From: Myxococcales bacterium
Lineage (GTDB): Bacteria > Myxococcota_A > Polyangia > Nannocystales > Nannocystaceae
Direction of reading: 5' to 3'
Assembly (NCBI GenBank): GCA_020633315.1
Contig: JACKDV010000003.1
Location: 434,001-498,000 of the forward strand
DNA: 64,000 nucleotides
Shown here: piece after piece, positions 25,170 through 33,915 of the stretch
Layout: every line of letters starts with the position of its first letter
Position numbering within the stretch: position 1 is the stretch's first letter
Position numbers and translations under genes: made by a program
Notes under the pieces: generated by a model
What the model saw: the letters and a program-made list of their open reading frames with translations, nothing else
The model's database searches: none
What the model was told of the DNA's origin: nothing

Positions 25170-27029
25170 TCAGTTGGACTGGGGGATCCGTACGCACATG
25201 GTGGTTCCCGGGCTCGCGCGCTCCCACGCGATCGTACCGCCGTGTCGCTCGACCACCTTCTTGACGATGGCCAGGCCCAGGCCCACCCCGCCCGGCTTGG
25301 TGGAGACGAAGGGCTCGAAGATGCGCTCGCCCACCCCGGCGTCGATCCCCGGTCCGCGATCGGTGACCCGCAGCTCCACCACGTCCCGGTGCCGCTGGAG
25401 CGTGACCTCGACCTCGGTGTGGGCCGGAGCGACCTCCAGGGCGTTGCGCACGAGGTTGTCGAGGACCCGCTGCAACCGCGCCTCGTCGCCCCGCACCGGC
25501 GGGAGGTCACCGCTGGCCCGAAAGGTCAGGCGGAGGTCCGCCAGCTCGGCGTCGCTGCGGCGATCCTCCACGGCCCGTCGTGCGATCGCGACGAGGTCCA
25601 CCGTGCCCACGTCGAGCGCGAGGGGGCGGGTGAAGTCCAGGGTGCCCGACAGCTCCGCCAGCACGCGGTCGAGGGCCCGCACGGCGTCGGTGAGCGCCTC
25701 TCGATCCACGCCGCCCGCCGCCGAGCGCCCCAGCAGCTGGAGGTTGAGCCTCACCGTGCCCAGGGGGTTGCGCAGATCGTGGAGCAGCGCCGCCGAGAAG
25801 GTGCCCAGGGTGGCCAGGCGCTGCTTCTGCTCGAGCTCGGTGTAGAGGCGGTGGATCTCCAGCTTGGAGGCCAGCAGATCGGCGAAGCGACGGGCCGGCA
25901 CGAGCATGTCGGCGGTGGGGCTGTCGTAGTGCACCAGCAGCGCCCCGTACTCGGTGGCATCGAACACCACGGGCAGCAGCAGGGTGCCGCCCAGGGCGTC
26001 GAAGGCCGCGGCCGCGCGCTTGGGCAGCTCGTCGCGCTCGCGACGGAACACCGAGCCCCGCTGGACGAGCTCGAGCATCAGCGCGCGCTCGATCTCCCGC
26101 TGGGTGGCGGGCAGGCCCCGCGGCGCGTCGGGGCTGCGCAGCAGCTCGAAGCGGCCCCCCGGGAACATGTCGTCGAGCGCCTGGACCACCTGGGTCTGGG
26201 CCGCGAGCGGATCGGTCAGCCGCTGGATGACCATCAGCGTCTCGCGGGGCACCTCGGGCAGCTCCTGCTCGCTGGTGCGGGTTCGGGTGTGGATGGGCGA
26301 GCGGGTCCGAGATCGGCGTCGGCGGGGCCGGTGCGTGCCGTCGAGGAGCATGATCACCACGGTCGCCGAGGGCAGCCACGACTCGGGGCCGATCCCGGTG
26401 AGCGCGAGCGCGGCCACGATGGCCGCGGCCCCGAACCCGGCCAGCACGAGGCGGCGCAGCAGCTCGCTGGGCGCCGGCGGTGCATGGATCGCCACGGCCA
26501 GCACCGTCCCCACGCTGGCCGTGATCGAGGCGAGCGGGGCCGCCATCGCGAGGTCCAGGCCGAGCAACGCGGCGGCCCCGATGGCTCCCAGACCGACCAC
26601 CACCATCGACAGGCGGGCGCGGGCGCTCGGGGACACGCGAGTGCCGGTGATCGTCCCGATCGCGGCCCAGATCGCCGCCCCGCCCACCACCCAGGGGGAC
26701 ATGGGATGCCCGAAGCGGTCGCCCAGCAGCCCCGAGAGCACGGCGACCACCAGCAGGAGCCCCTCGCCGATGTCGGAGGTCCAGGTGCGCAGCCGATCGG
26801 GAAGCCGCCAGGCGAGGCCCGCGGCCATCGCGACGGCGATGGTGGCGGCATCCCGGCTCATGTCCTGAACCGCGATTGCACGCGGTTCTGCGGCCGATAG
26901 GCCGACCGCGAGGGCCACCGCATAGACGAGCGACCACGTGCGCAGTCGGGCGTCTCGTGGGAGCGCCGTGGATGCGAGACGTCCGGAGATCGCAGCGACG
27001 AGCGCCACGCATGCCAACGCCGTGTTCAT
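25170..27029 (-). CDS. Membrane sensor histidine kinase
   Basis: A 619-residue kinase. Residues 1-230 hold about seven hydrophobic segments, an integral membrane sensing region without a recognisable periplasmic domain. A basic stretch (232-252) and a GAF-like domain (about 265-385) follow, then a coiled connection (YTELEQKQRLATLG). The DHp helix carries the phospho-acceptor H417 in LLHDLRNPLGTVRLNLQ. The HATPase domain (about 500-615) contains VLDNLVRNALEVAP, VTDRGPGID and VGLGLAIVKKVVERHGG. The Asp after the histidine plus NPL is typical of NtrB-like enzymes. It is the likely partner of the adjacent NtrC-type regulator. Confidence 0.95.
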   Translation of the reverse strand: MNTALACVALVAAISGRLASTALPRDARLRTWSLVYAVALAVGLSAAEPRAIAVQDMSRDAATIAVAMAAGLAWRLPDRLRTWTSDIGEGLLLVVAVLSGLLGDRFGHPMSPWVVGGAAIWAAIGTITGTRVSPSARARLSMVVVGLGAIGAAALLGLDLAMAAPLASITASVGTVLAVAIHAPPAPSELLRRLVLAGFGAAAIVAALALTGIGPESWLPSATVVIMLLDGTHRPRRRRSRTRSPIHTRTRTSEQELPEVPRETLMVIQRLTDPLAAQTQVVQALDDMFPGGRFELLRSPDAPRGLPATQREIERALMLELVQRGSVFRRERDELPKRAAAAFDALGGTLLLPVVFDATEYGALLVHYDSPTADMLVPARRFADLLASKLEIHRLYTELEQKQRLATLGTFSAALLHDLRNPLGTVRLNLQLLGRSAAGGVDREALTDAVRALDRVLAELSGTLDFTRPLALDVGTVDLVAIARRAVEDRRSDAELADLRLTFRASGDLPPVRGDEARLQRVLDNLVRNALEVAPAHTEVEVTLQRHRDVVELRVTDRGPGIDAGVGERIFEPFVSTKPGGVGLGLAIVKKVVERHGGTIAWERASPGTTMCVRIPQSN

Positions 27030-27201
27030 TTCGGGGACACCGAGCCACCCGATCTGGCCCAGTATCTAGACCCTATCACGGCCACCAGGACATCGATCAC
27101 CCGGAGTGAGCCGACGACCGAAGCCATGGCCCGAAGGATGTGTGTCGAAAAGGGACGCTTCCCGAGAGGGCGACCGTCGCTCCTGCACCCTCCGATCGAG
27201 C

Positions 27202-27217
27202 TGGCACGGTACTTGCG
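27202..27217 (+). promoter_or_regulatory. Sigma54 (-24/-12) promoter
   Basis: TGGCACGGTACTTGCG matches TGGCACGN4TTGCW at all but the last position. Predicted initiation is near 27228, only about 7 nt before the ATG at 27235, so the mRNA would be almost leaderless unless initiation is offset. The site lies between the histidine kinase gene (minus strand) and the HTH protein gene (plus strand). Confidence 0.7.
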
Positions 27218-27234
27218 AGTCGGATGCGACCATC

Positions 27235-27645
27235 ATGAGCAGCCGTCCCCGAGCCTTCCTCCATCCCGCCGCCTCCCAGACCGTCACGCCCCCCCTCGAT
27301 CCGCAGCAGGATGCCGTCCTGAGGATGCTGGGCCTGGGCCACTCCATCGAGGACATCGCCCTCGTGCTCGACATCCGCCCTCGGGACGTCGTGATGCACA
27401 AGTATCGAATCATGGAGCTCCTCGAGCTGCGCAACGACTCCGGCCTGCTGGCGTTCGCGGTCTCCCGCGGGCTGCTCCCCTCGAGCCCGGGGCCCGCGAT
27501 GACGAAGGAGGGTCCGCGGCAGCGAGCACCGCGGCGGACCCTCTCCTATCGCCTCCACTCGTGGTTGCAGCGCTCGCCCCGGATCCGGGCCCACGTGGAC
27601 GAGGACGCTCCAACCGCCGAGTTCCATCGTTCCTTCGGAGGCTAG
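27235..27645 (+). CDS. Small LuxR-type HTH protein
   Basis: A 136-residue protein. Residues about 22-80 resemble a LuxR/GerE helix-turn-helix: QQDAVLRMLGLGHSIEDIAL, VLDIRPRDVVMHKYRIMELL. The sequence follows the family logic of a short helix, IxxVL, and a VxxHKYRI recognition helix. No receiver or autoinducer domain is present; the C-terminal 50 residues are basic and disordered. An upstream in-frame start would extend through the sigma54 promoter, so MSSRPRAF is preferred. Encoded divergently from the histidine kinase, it is probably a transcriptional output of that system. Its stop codon shares CTAG with the convergent lipoprotein gene. Confidence 0.72.
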   Translation: MSSRPRAFLHPAASQTVTPPLDPQQDAVLRMLGLGHSIEDIALVLDIRPRDVVMHKYRIMELLELRNDSGLLAFAVSRGLLPSSPGPAMTKEGPRQRAPRRTLSYRLHSWLQRSPRIRAHVDEDAPTAEFHRSFGG

Positions 27646-28589
27646 GGCATCGTCGCGCACACGGTGTCCACCCGTAGCGCGTCGAGCACTCCGATCCCCG
27701 TGCCCAGCTGAATCTCGACGGCGTCGAACGGCGCCGTCGTCTCGAGCACGGCCAGCCCCCGCAGGCTGATGCCATCGGCCGTCGCATCGAGGATCTCGGG
27801 TGCATTGTCGATCTCCTGCACCTCGCCATCGAGCCGCGTCACCAGCCGCAGGTGCGAGCCCACGATGAAGAGGTCGGCGAGAGCGAGGCCGGGCGCCTCC
27901 ACCACGAAGCCCACCGTCGTGCCCGCGGGATGGGTGGCGCTCGCATCCAGCACGCGCAGGAACACGCCTCCGGTGACCCCCACCGGAACCAAGAGCGTGG
28001 CCGCGCTGCGCAGGTCCTCGTCGATCGCCGACATCTCGTCGGAGATGCTGCACAGCAGGCAGATCTCGTCGATCCCCGACTCCACCGTGACCACGGGGGC
28101 GAGCAGCGGCTGCAGCTCCATCCCGTGGCCGCAGCGGGTGTCCGTGTCGCAGCGATCGCCCAGGCCATCGCCGTCCATGTCGCCCTGGGCGGGGTTGTCG
28201 GTCACCGGGCAGTTGTCCCAGGCATCGGGGATCCCGTCGGCATCCGCATCGGCCCCGTCGTCGCCCGAGCCATCGTCCGCGCCGTCGCCGGAGCCACCGT
28301 CGTCGCCCGAGCCATCGTCACCGGAGCCGGCATCCCCGGCATCCCCGGCGTCGCCGGCATCGCCTCCGTCGGCTCCGCCGGAGCCATCGTCCTGGCCGTC
28401 GGCTCCGTCGGCTCCATCGGCTCCGTCGTCGGCCGAGGCATCACCATCGACGGAGTCCGAGTCGATCTCGGCGTCGTCGTCACGACATGCGACCTGGATC
28501 AGCCCATCGTCGACGCAGGGGGCAGCGCAGCCGATGGGCAGCAGCGCGATGAGGAGAGAGAGGTGGGAGGTGGTGGGGCTCGTAGGCAT
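27642..28589 (-). CDS. Asp/Gly-rich lipoprotein, paralogous N-terminus
   Basis: A 315-residue lipoprotein with AGGGGAC immediately before the ATG at 28589. The signal ends LLPIGC, followed by AAPCVDDGLIQVAC, nearly identical to the 14.7-16.0 kb lipoprotein (AAPCVDDGLLQESC). Next is a long Asp/Gly/Ala/Ser tract (about 40-115). A thrombospondin type 3 unit follows (DADADGIPDAWDNCP, DMDGDGLGDRCD), then a beta-rich C-terminal domain (about 150-315) with a CLLC pair. Calcium binding by the Asp motifs is expected from the repeat family. Its stop overlaps that of the convergent HTH gene within CTAG. Confidence 0.85.
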   Translation of the reverse strand: MPTSPTTSHLSLLIALLPIGCAAPCVDDGLIQVACRDDDAEIDSDSVDGDASADDGADGADGADGQDDGSGGADGGDAGDAGDAGDAGSGDDGSGDDGGSGDGADDGSGDDGADADADGIPDAWDNCPVTDNPAQGDMDGDGLGDRCDTDTRCGHGMELQPLLAPVVTVESGIDEICLLCSISDEMSAIDEDLRSAATLLVPVGVTGGVFLRVLDASATHPAGTTVGFVVEAPGLALADLFIVGSHLRLVTRLDGEVQEIDNAPEILDATADGISLRGLAVLETTAPFDAVEIQLGTGIGVLDALRVDTVCATMP

Positions 28590-28760
28590 GTCCCCTGTGA
28601 GTTCACCACCCATGCCGCGTCCGAAGGCCCTGCGATCTCGCGATCTTCGAGGGGATCACCACTCGCCGTCGACGAGCCACCTCGTTACACGCACCACGAT
28701 CCTTTACCTCGATCCGGGTCGTCGACGGCCTCGTGCTGCTCGCATGGATGCCCATCGCCG

Positions 28761-28776
28761 TGGATCGGCTCTTGCA
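28761..28776 (+). promoter_or_regulatory. Possible sigma54 promoter upstream of kinase
   Basis: TGGATCGGCTCTTGCA keeps the invariant GG and GC at the correct spacing and the full TTGCA element, but differs from TGGCACG at two -24 positions. Initiation would be near 28787, about 19 nt before the GTG start, with GCGGAGGC in the leader. Weaker than the other three sites, so tentative. Confidence 0.42.
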
Positions 28777-28805
28777 GCCGCTCGAACGCGGAGGCCCCCC
28801 CCACC

Positions 28806-29726
28806 GTGAACGACACGACCAAGCCCCCCCGCGCCCGAGCCAACGCCAACGTCCACGTGGAGGTGCGACGCCCGTTCCTGCGGCGCTACGAGCCCCTGGC
28901 GCCCTGCGGCTCGGGGGGCATGGGCACCGTGTTCCGGGCACGAGACCTCGAGGACGGCACCCCGGTCGCGGTCAAGGTGATCCCACGCCCCGACGACTGG
29001 CAGAGGATCCAGCGGGAGATCGAGGCGCTGCGCTGCATCGATCACCCCAACGTGGTGCGCATGCTCGACTGCGGCTTCGAGGACGAGCAGGTGGTGCTGG
29101 TGATGGAGTTCGTCGACGGCCCCACCCTCTCCGCCCTGCTCGAGCGCGAGCGCGTGGTGCCGTGGTGCTCGGCCCTCGAGGTGGCCGCCAGCGTGCTCGA
29201 GGGCTTGGTGCGCGTGCACGAGGTGGGCCTGGTCCACCGCGACATCAAGCCCTCCAACCTCATCGTGGAGGATCTGCGCCGCGGCGCGGTCAAGATCCTC
29301 GACTTCGGCATCGTCAAGCCGCTCGACGAGAACCGGCGGATCACCGAGGTGGGCACGGTGCTCGGCACCCCGGCCTACATGCCACCGGAGCAGCTCCTGG
29401 GCCTGCGGATCGGACCCTCGGCCGACGTGTACGCGGTGGGGCTGGTGCTGCTGCAGATGCTCACGACCCTGGGACCACGCACGCGGGACATGCACCAGCT
29501 CTCCACCAAGATGAGGCTCTCGTTTCGGCTGCCGCGGCCCGAGGACGGCGGCCCGCCGGAGGCCCTGCTCCCCCTGCTCCGCTCCATGCTCAATCCCATG
29601 CCCGAGCGACGGCCGTCGAGCGCGGCGTGGTGCGTGCAGGAGCTGCGCCGGATCCTCGCCGAGGGCGACGTGCCGCAGATCCGTCGGCGACACGAGACCA
29701 CGGTCAAGGTCGCCTCGGCTCCCTAG
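28806..29726 (+). CDS. Cytosolic Ser/Thr protein kinase
   Basis: A 306-residue kinase with no transmembrane segment. Motifs are complete: CGSGGMGTVFRA, K57, HRDIKPSN with D146, DFG at 166-168, and an activation segment ending GTPAYMPPEQ. The GTG at 28806 is chosen because it directly precedes the kinase domain and has GCGGAGGC about 13 nt upstream; no ATG fits. The final residues (about 290-306) are basic then hydrophobic. As a soluble kinase it would phosphorylate cytoplasmic partners, possibly the FHA ligand system nearby; that is inference. Confidence 0.92.
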   Translation: MNDTTKPPRARANANVHVEVRRPFLRRYEPLAPCGSGGMGTVFRARDLEDGTPVAVKVIPRPDDWQRIQREIEALRCIDHPNVVRMLDCGFEDEQVVLVMEFVDGPTLSALLERERVVPWCSALEVAASVLEGLVRVHEVGLVHRDIKPSNLIVEDLRRGAVKILDFGIVKPLDENRRITEVGTVLGTPAYMPPEQLLGLRIGPSADVYAVGLVLLQMLTTLGPRTRDMHQLSTKMRLSFRLPRPEDGGPPEALLPLLRSMLNPMPERRPSSAAWCVQELRRILAEGDVPQIRRRHETTVKVASAP

Positions 29727-29741
29727 CGAGAGCCGCACGTC

Positions 29742-30527
<786 letters not shown>

Positions 30528-30603
30528 AGCAGCGGGGCCCCCCTCTTGGGAGGGCTGCCGCGGGGTCCGCGAACGCGGCGCATCGGCTACGATGACGCCA
30601 CCG

Positions 30604-31539
30604 ATGGCCCCCTCGCCGACCGAGCTGCCGGAGATCCTGCCCCCTGGGCTGCGCCTGGCCGGCCGCTACGTGATCGGCGACCTGATCGGCGACGGCGGCA
30701 TGGCCAAGGTGTACCGCGGCGAGCACGACACCATCGGCCGCGCCGTGGCCATCAAGGTGCTCGCGGGCGACCTCACCTCCGAGCCGGTGGTGGTGGTGCG
30801 GTTCCTCCAGGAGGCCAAGGCCGCCTCCAAGATCCGCCACGAGAACGTGGTGGAGGTGACCGACTTCGGCGAGACCGAGGACGGCCGCCCCTTCATGGTC
30901 ATGGAGTACCTCGAGGGCGAGGACCTCGCCGACACCCTCGCCCGGGAGCACCGCCTGCCCTGGGACCGCGTGCAGCCGATCCTGCTGCAGCTGCTGGCCG
31001 CCCTGCAGGCCGTGCACCAGCAGGGCGTGGTCCACCGCGACATCAAGCCCGAGAACATCTTCCTCGTGTCCCGGATGGGCAGCAACGAGTACGTCAAGGT
31101 CTTCGACTTCGGCATCGCCAAGGTGCTCCAGGGCGGGGCCACCATGGGCAAGTCGCTGACGATCAAGGGGCAGCTCATCGGCACGCCCCCGTACATGTCC
31201 CCGGAGCAGTGCCTGGGCGAGAACGTGGACGCCCGCAGCGACCTCTACACCGTGGGCGTGATCGCCTACGAGCTGGTCACCGGGCGCACCCCCTTCTTCA
31301 CCGACGATCCGGCCAAGATGCTGCGCATGCACGTCAAGGAGCCGCCCCCGGCCATGGCCGACGTGGCGCCCGGGCTGCCCATCCACCCCGGCGTGGAGGC
31401 GATCATCCGGCGCGCGCTGGCCAAGGATCGTGACGAGCGCTACTCGTCCGCCTACGAGATGGCCAAGGCGATCCTGCGCGAGACCCCCGAGTCCACCTCG
31501 CCGCTGCTGCCCGGGCTGCGCCAGGTCCTCGCGCCCTAG
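30604..31539 (+). CDS. Cytosolic Ser/Thr protein kinase
   Basis: A 311-residue kinase starting MAPSPTELPE; an ATG at 30592 would add four residues. Motifs: IGDGGMAKVYRGEH, K51, HRDIKPEN with D146, DFG at 168-170, and GTPPYMSPEQ. There is no membrane anchor and only a short tail after subdomain XI. The sequence stays close to the PknB consensus throughout, so the enzyme should be active. It diverges from the Pro/Glu-rich hairpin protein gene. A lipid-anchored FKBP gene ends 23 bp beyond it on the other strand. Confidence 0.93.
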   Translation: MAPSPTELPEILPPGLRLAGRYVIGDLIGDGGMAKVYRGEHDTIGRAVAIKVLAGDLTSEPVVVVRFLQEAKAASKIRHENVVEVTDFGETEDGRPFMVMEYLEGEDLADTLAREHRLPWDRVQPILLQLLAALQAVHQQGVVHRDIKPENIFLVSRMGSNEYVKVFDFGIAKVLQGGATMGKSLTIKGQLIGTPPYMSPEQCLGENVDARSDLYTVGVIAYELVTGRTPFFTDDPAKMLRMHVKEPPPAMADVAPGLPIHPGVEAIIRRALAKDRDERYSSAYEMAKAILRETPESTSPLLPGLRQVLAP

Positions 31540-31562
31540 GGGCCTGTCTTTGAGCCGGCGAC

Positions 31563-32006
31563 TCAGGGCGCCGGCTCGGGCTCGATCGCCAGCAGCTCCA
31601 CGTCGAACACCAGCATGCCCTGGGGTCGCCCCTCCACCCCCTGGTAGGCCAGCGCCTCGGGGATCCAGAAGCGACGCTGCTCGCCGACCACCATCAGCTG
31701 CACGCCCTCGGTCCAGCCGCGGATGACCTGGTCGAGGCGGAAGGTCGAGGGCGAGCCCCGTCGCACCGAGCTGTCGAACAGCTCGCCATCGGTGGTCCAC
31801 CCCGAGTAGTGCACGGTGACAGTGCTGCGCCGCGAGGGGTGCTCGCTGCCCGTGCCGGGGGCGAGCACCCGCCAGGCCAGGCCCGAGGCGCTGCGCTCGG
31901 CCTCGGCCGGCGGCGCGACCACGTCCGAGGGCGTGGGCGGCGTGGGCCCGGAGCTGCACGCGAGCGAGGTCGACCACAGGGCGAGCAGGAGCAACGACCG
32001 GAGCAC
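31563..32006 (-). CDS. FKBP-type peptidyl-prolyl isomerase lipoprotein
   Basis: A 147-residue lipoprotein (signal ending SLACSSG, Cys17) with a single FKBP domain (about 40-142). Key sequence: SGLAWRVLAPGTG, VTVHYSGWTTDGELFDSS (YSG and FD of the active site), GWTEGVQLMVVGEQRRFWIP, and LVFDVELLAIEP. The family catalyses cis-trans isomerisation of prolyl peptide bonds in envelope proteins. A Pro-rich linker (18-35) connects the lipid anchor. It diverges from the YebC gene. Confidence 0.93.
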   Translation of the reverse strand: MLRSLLLLALWSTSLACSSGPTPPTPSDVVAPPAEAERSASGLAWRVLAPGTGSEHPSRRSTVTVHYSGWTTDGELFDSSVRRGSPSTFRLDQVIRGWTEGVQLMVVGEQRRFWIPEALAYQGVEGRPQGMLVFDVELLAIEPEPAP

Positions 32007-32120
32007 GCCCGGACTCTACCAGCGGACCGTGCGGAGCGCGCCCGGGGCGGCCGGCCGCGGCCCGGGCGGGCGCTGGCGATCGGTCTTCCCGGGCCTCGGG
32101 GCCGAGTGTAGAAGTCTCCC

Positions 32121-32846
32121 GTGGGTCGCACCTTCGAGAACCGCAAGCAAGCGATGCTCAAGCGATCGGACCGGGACGCCAAGGCGTTCGCCCGGGCCGG
32201 CAGGCAGATCAACATGGCCGTCAAGGCCGGCGGGGGCGACCCCGACGGCAACCCGGCGCTGCGCCGCGCGATGCAGAACGCCCGCGCGGTCAACATGCCC
32301 AAGGACAAGGTCCAGGCCGCCATCGACAAGGCCATGGGGCTCGGCGACACCGCCGACTACCAAGAGGTGCTCTACGAGGGCTACGGCCCGCACGGCAGCG
32401 CGCTGCTGGTCGAGACCGCCACCGACAACCCCACCCGCACCGTGGCCAACATCCGCTTCGCCTTCAAGAAGGGCGGCGGCAACCTGGGCACCGCGGGCAG
32501 CGTGTCGTTCATGTTCGACCAGCTCGGCGTGTTCCGGCTCTCCCCCGAGGGCGTCGAGCGCGACGAGCTCGAGCTCGAGCTCATCGACGACGGCCTCGAG
32601 GACCTGCTCGACGGCACCGACGACGACGACACGCCGCAGCTGGTGCTCCGCTGTGCCCGCGACGACTTCGGCTCGCTGCAGGCCGCGCTCGAGGAGCGAG
32701 GGCTGCAGGTCGTGTCCTCCGGCTTCGTCTGGGTGCCCAAGAACACGCTGTCGCTGACCGACGAGCAAGAAGAGGAAGTCGCCGCGCTCATCGAGCGACT
32801 CGAGCAGGACGACGACGTCCAGGACGTCTTCCACAACCTCGGCTGA
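32121..32846 (+). CDS. yebC: YebC/PmpR-family protein
   Basis: A 241-residue member of the YebC/TACO1 family with GTG start. It keeps the N-terminal RKQAMLKRSDRDAKAFARAG, NPALRRAMQNARAVNMPKD, then YEGYGPHGSALLVETATDNP and TVANIRFAFKKGGGNLGTAGSV. These proteins were described as DNA-binding regulators and more recently as factors that help ribosomes translate proline-rich stretches. The first residues are slightly unusual (GRTFENRK rather than AGHSKW), marking the second YebC subfamily. A hairpin 13 bp downstream probably ends the transcript. Confidence 0.95.
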   Translation: MGRTFENRKQAMLKRSDRDAKAFARAGRQINMAVKAGGGDPDGNPALRRAMQNARAVNMPKDKVQAAIDKAMGLGDTADYQEVLYEGYGPHGSALLVETATDNPTRTVANIRFAFKKGGGNLGTAGSVSFMFDQLGVFRLSPEGVERDELELELIDDGLEDLLDGTDDDDTPQLVLRCARDDFGSLQAALEERGLQVVSSGFVWVPKNTLSLTDEQEEEVAALIERLEQDDDVQDVFHNLG

Positions 32847-32859
32847 GGCTGGTCCGGGA

Positions 32860-32883
32860 GCCCGCTCACGCGATCGAGCGGGC
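32860..32883 (+). terminator. Hairpin after yebC
   Basis: GCCCGCTC and GAGCGGGC form an exact 8-bp stem around an 8-base loop, 13 bp after the stop of yebC. No T-run follows, so it would be a non-canonical or Rho-assisted terminator. Confidence 0.5.
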
Positions 32884-33305
32884 GCCCCCTGCACTCGGGC
32901 GTTCCGTGACACCACACGCGGACACCCGCCCCGGCACGGGACACCGATTCCGAGGGTCGTCCACCGACGATGACATCGATGATCGAACGTCTCGCGCGCC
33001 TCAACGGCCGCGGGGCTCGATGTCGAATTCATCAATTCCATCGGCGGCTCATGTCGGTCATGTTCCGCCGCGTCCCCACCGTCGAGCTCCCCCTCGAAGA
33101 CCCGCCCTCGGAGCGCACCGCCCCTCGTGCTCCGGGCCCGTGAGCGTCTCGTCGCGACCTGATGTCGCCGACGGGCCGTCGCGGCCCGGCTCCGGCGGGT
33201 CGCCGGCCCTGCATTCCGAGCCGCACGCCCCCAAGCATCCTCGGAAGGGTCGGAGGGGGGGAGCTCGACCCCTTCGTGCCAACCCCTCCCCGAGGAGTCG
33301 CTTCG
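32884..33305. other. Gap with one doubtful small ORF
   Basis: About 420 bp without a confident gene. One plus-strand frame (32970-33143, 57 codons, beginning MTSMIERLARLNGRG) has arginine-rich composition and lacks a ribosome site, so I do not call it. Base composition in 32890-33060 is somewhat less G+C-rich than the flanks, as expected for a regulatory region ahead of the lipoprotein gene at 33306. GAGGAG occurs 10 nt before that ATG. Confidence 0.4.
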
Positions 33306-33777
33306 ATGACGAAGCCCACCCCCATCCTTGCCCTCGTGTCGCTGCTGGCCGCCGTCGCCTGCCGACGACCCCCCGCTCCGCCCCTGCCCCCCACCTCCGC
33401 GCCGGCCACCGCCCGCGACGTCGCCCCTGCCGGCGGCCGCTCGCTCGCTCGTGGCCGCGGCGGCCCCTGCGCCCGCGTCCGACCCCGCCACCGAGCCGCA
33501 GCCCGACGATCCGCTCGATCCCCACGCAGTGCTCGACGACGAGGAGCGACGCCTGCTCGAGGCCGACGACGCCACCCTCTCCCCCGAGGAGCGCTTCGCC
33601 CGGGCCGACGCCCAGCGCAAGCTGGTCATGGCCGACCCCGAGCATCCGCTGCGCCCGGTGCTCGAGCGCGTCGACGCCCAGATGGCCTCGGGCGAGTACG
33701 CCCAGATGGCCCGGGACATGTACTCGGGCCGCACCGCATTCCCCGATCGCGACGAGGCTCCCACCTCGTCGCCCTGA
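33306..33777 (+). pseudogene. Lipoprotein gene interrupted by frameshift
   Basis: The first reading frame from ATG 33306 (GAGGAG upstream) gives a clear lipoprotein signal, MTKPTPILALVSLLAAVAC, and a Pro-rich linker up to RDVAPAGGRS. It then degenerates into Arg-rich sequence. The adjacent frame becomes protein-like exactly there: SLVAAAAPAPASDPATEPQP, then LDDEERRLLEADDATLSPEE and a normal stop at 33775-33777. Removing one 4-base CTCG unit from the repeat at 33438-33451 joins the two parts into one protein of about 155 residues. The C-terminal half is acidic, helical and unrecognised. The gene may be broken, phase-variable, or carry an assembly error. Confidence 0.7.
33438..33451. repeat. 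CTCG tetranucleotide repeat at frameshift site
   Basis: Three tandem CTCG units (flanking bases extend it to CGCTCGCTCGCTCG) sit exactly where the lipoprotein reading frame is lost. A change of one unit shifts the frame by 4 nt and would restore it. Confidence 0.7.
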
Positions 33778-33915
33778 CCCCAACGGGTCATCCGCCCCGC
33801 CGCCTCGGCGGCTCCCCTCGTCGTCTTCGTCGGCCCTCGCCCGGCCATCCCCAAAACCACCATGCGCTCGCGTCGGGGGACGCGAGCGCTCGTCCCCTCG
33901 AGAGCAACACGAACA

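Noticed and set aside
22821..26900. Plus-strand frame of about 1,360 codons
   Set aside because: Antisense to the FHA gene, NtrC-type regulator and histidine kinase, whose motifs are complete.
32065..32090. TGGCGATCGGTCTTCC before yebC as a sigma54 site
   Set aside because: Lacks the TTGC element at the right position (TTCC, off by one).
32970..33143. 57-codon ORF between yebC and the frameshifted lipoprotein
   Set aside because: Arg-rich, no ribosome site, no recognisable feature.
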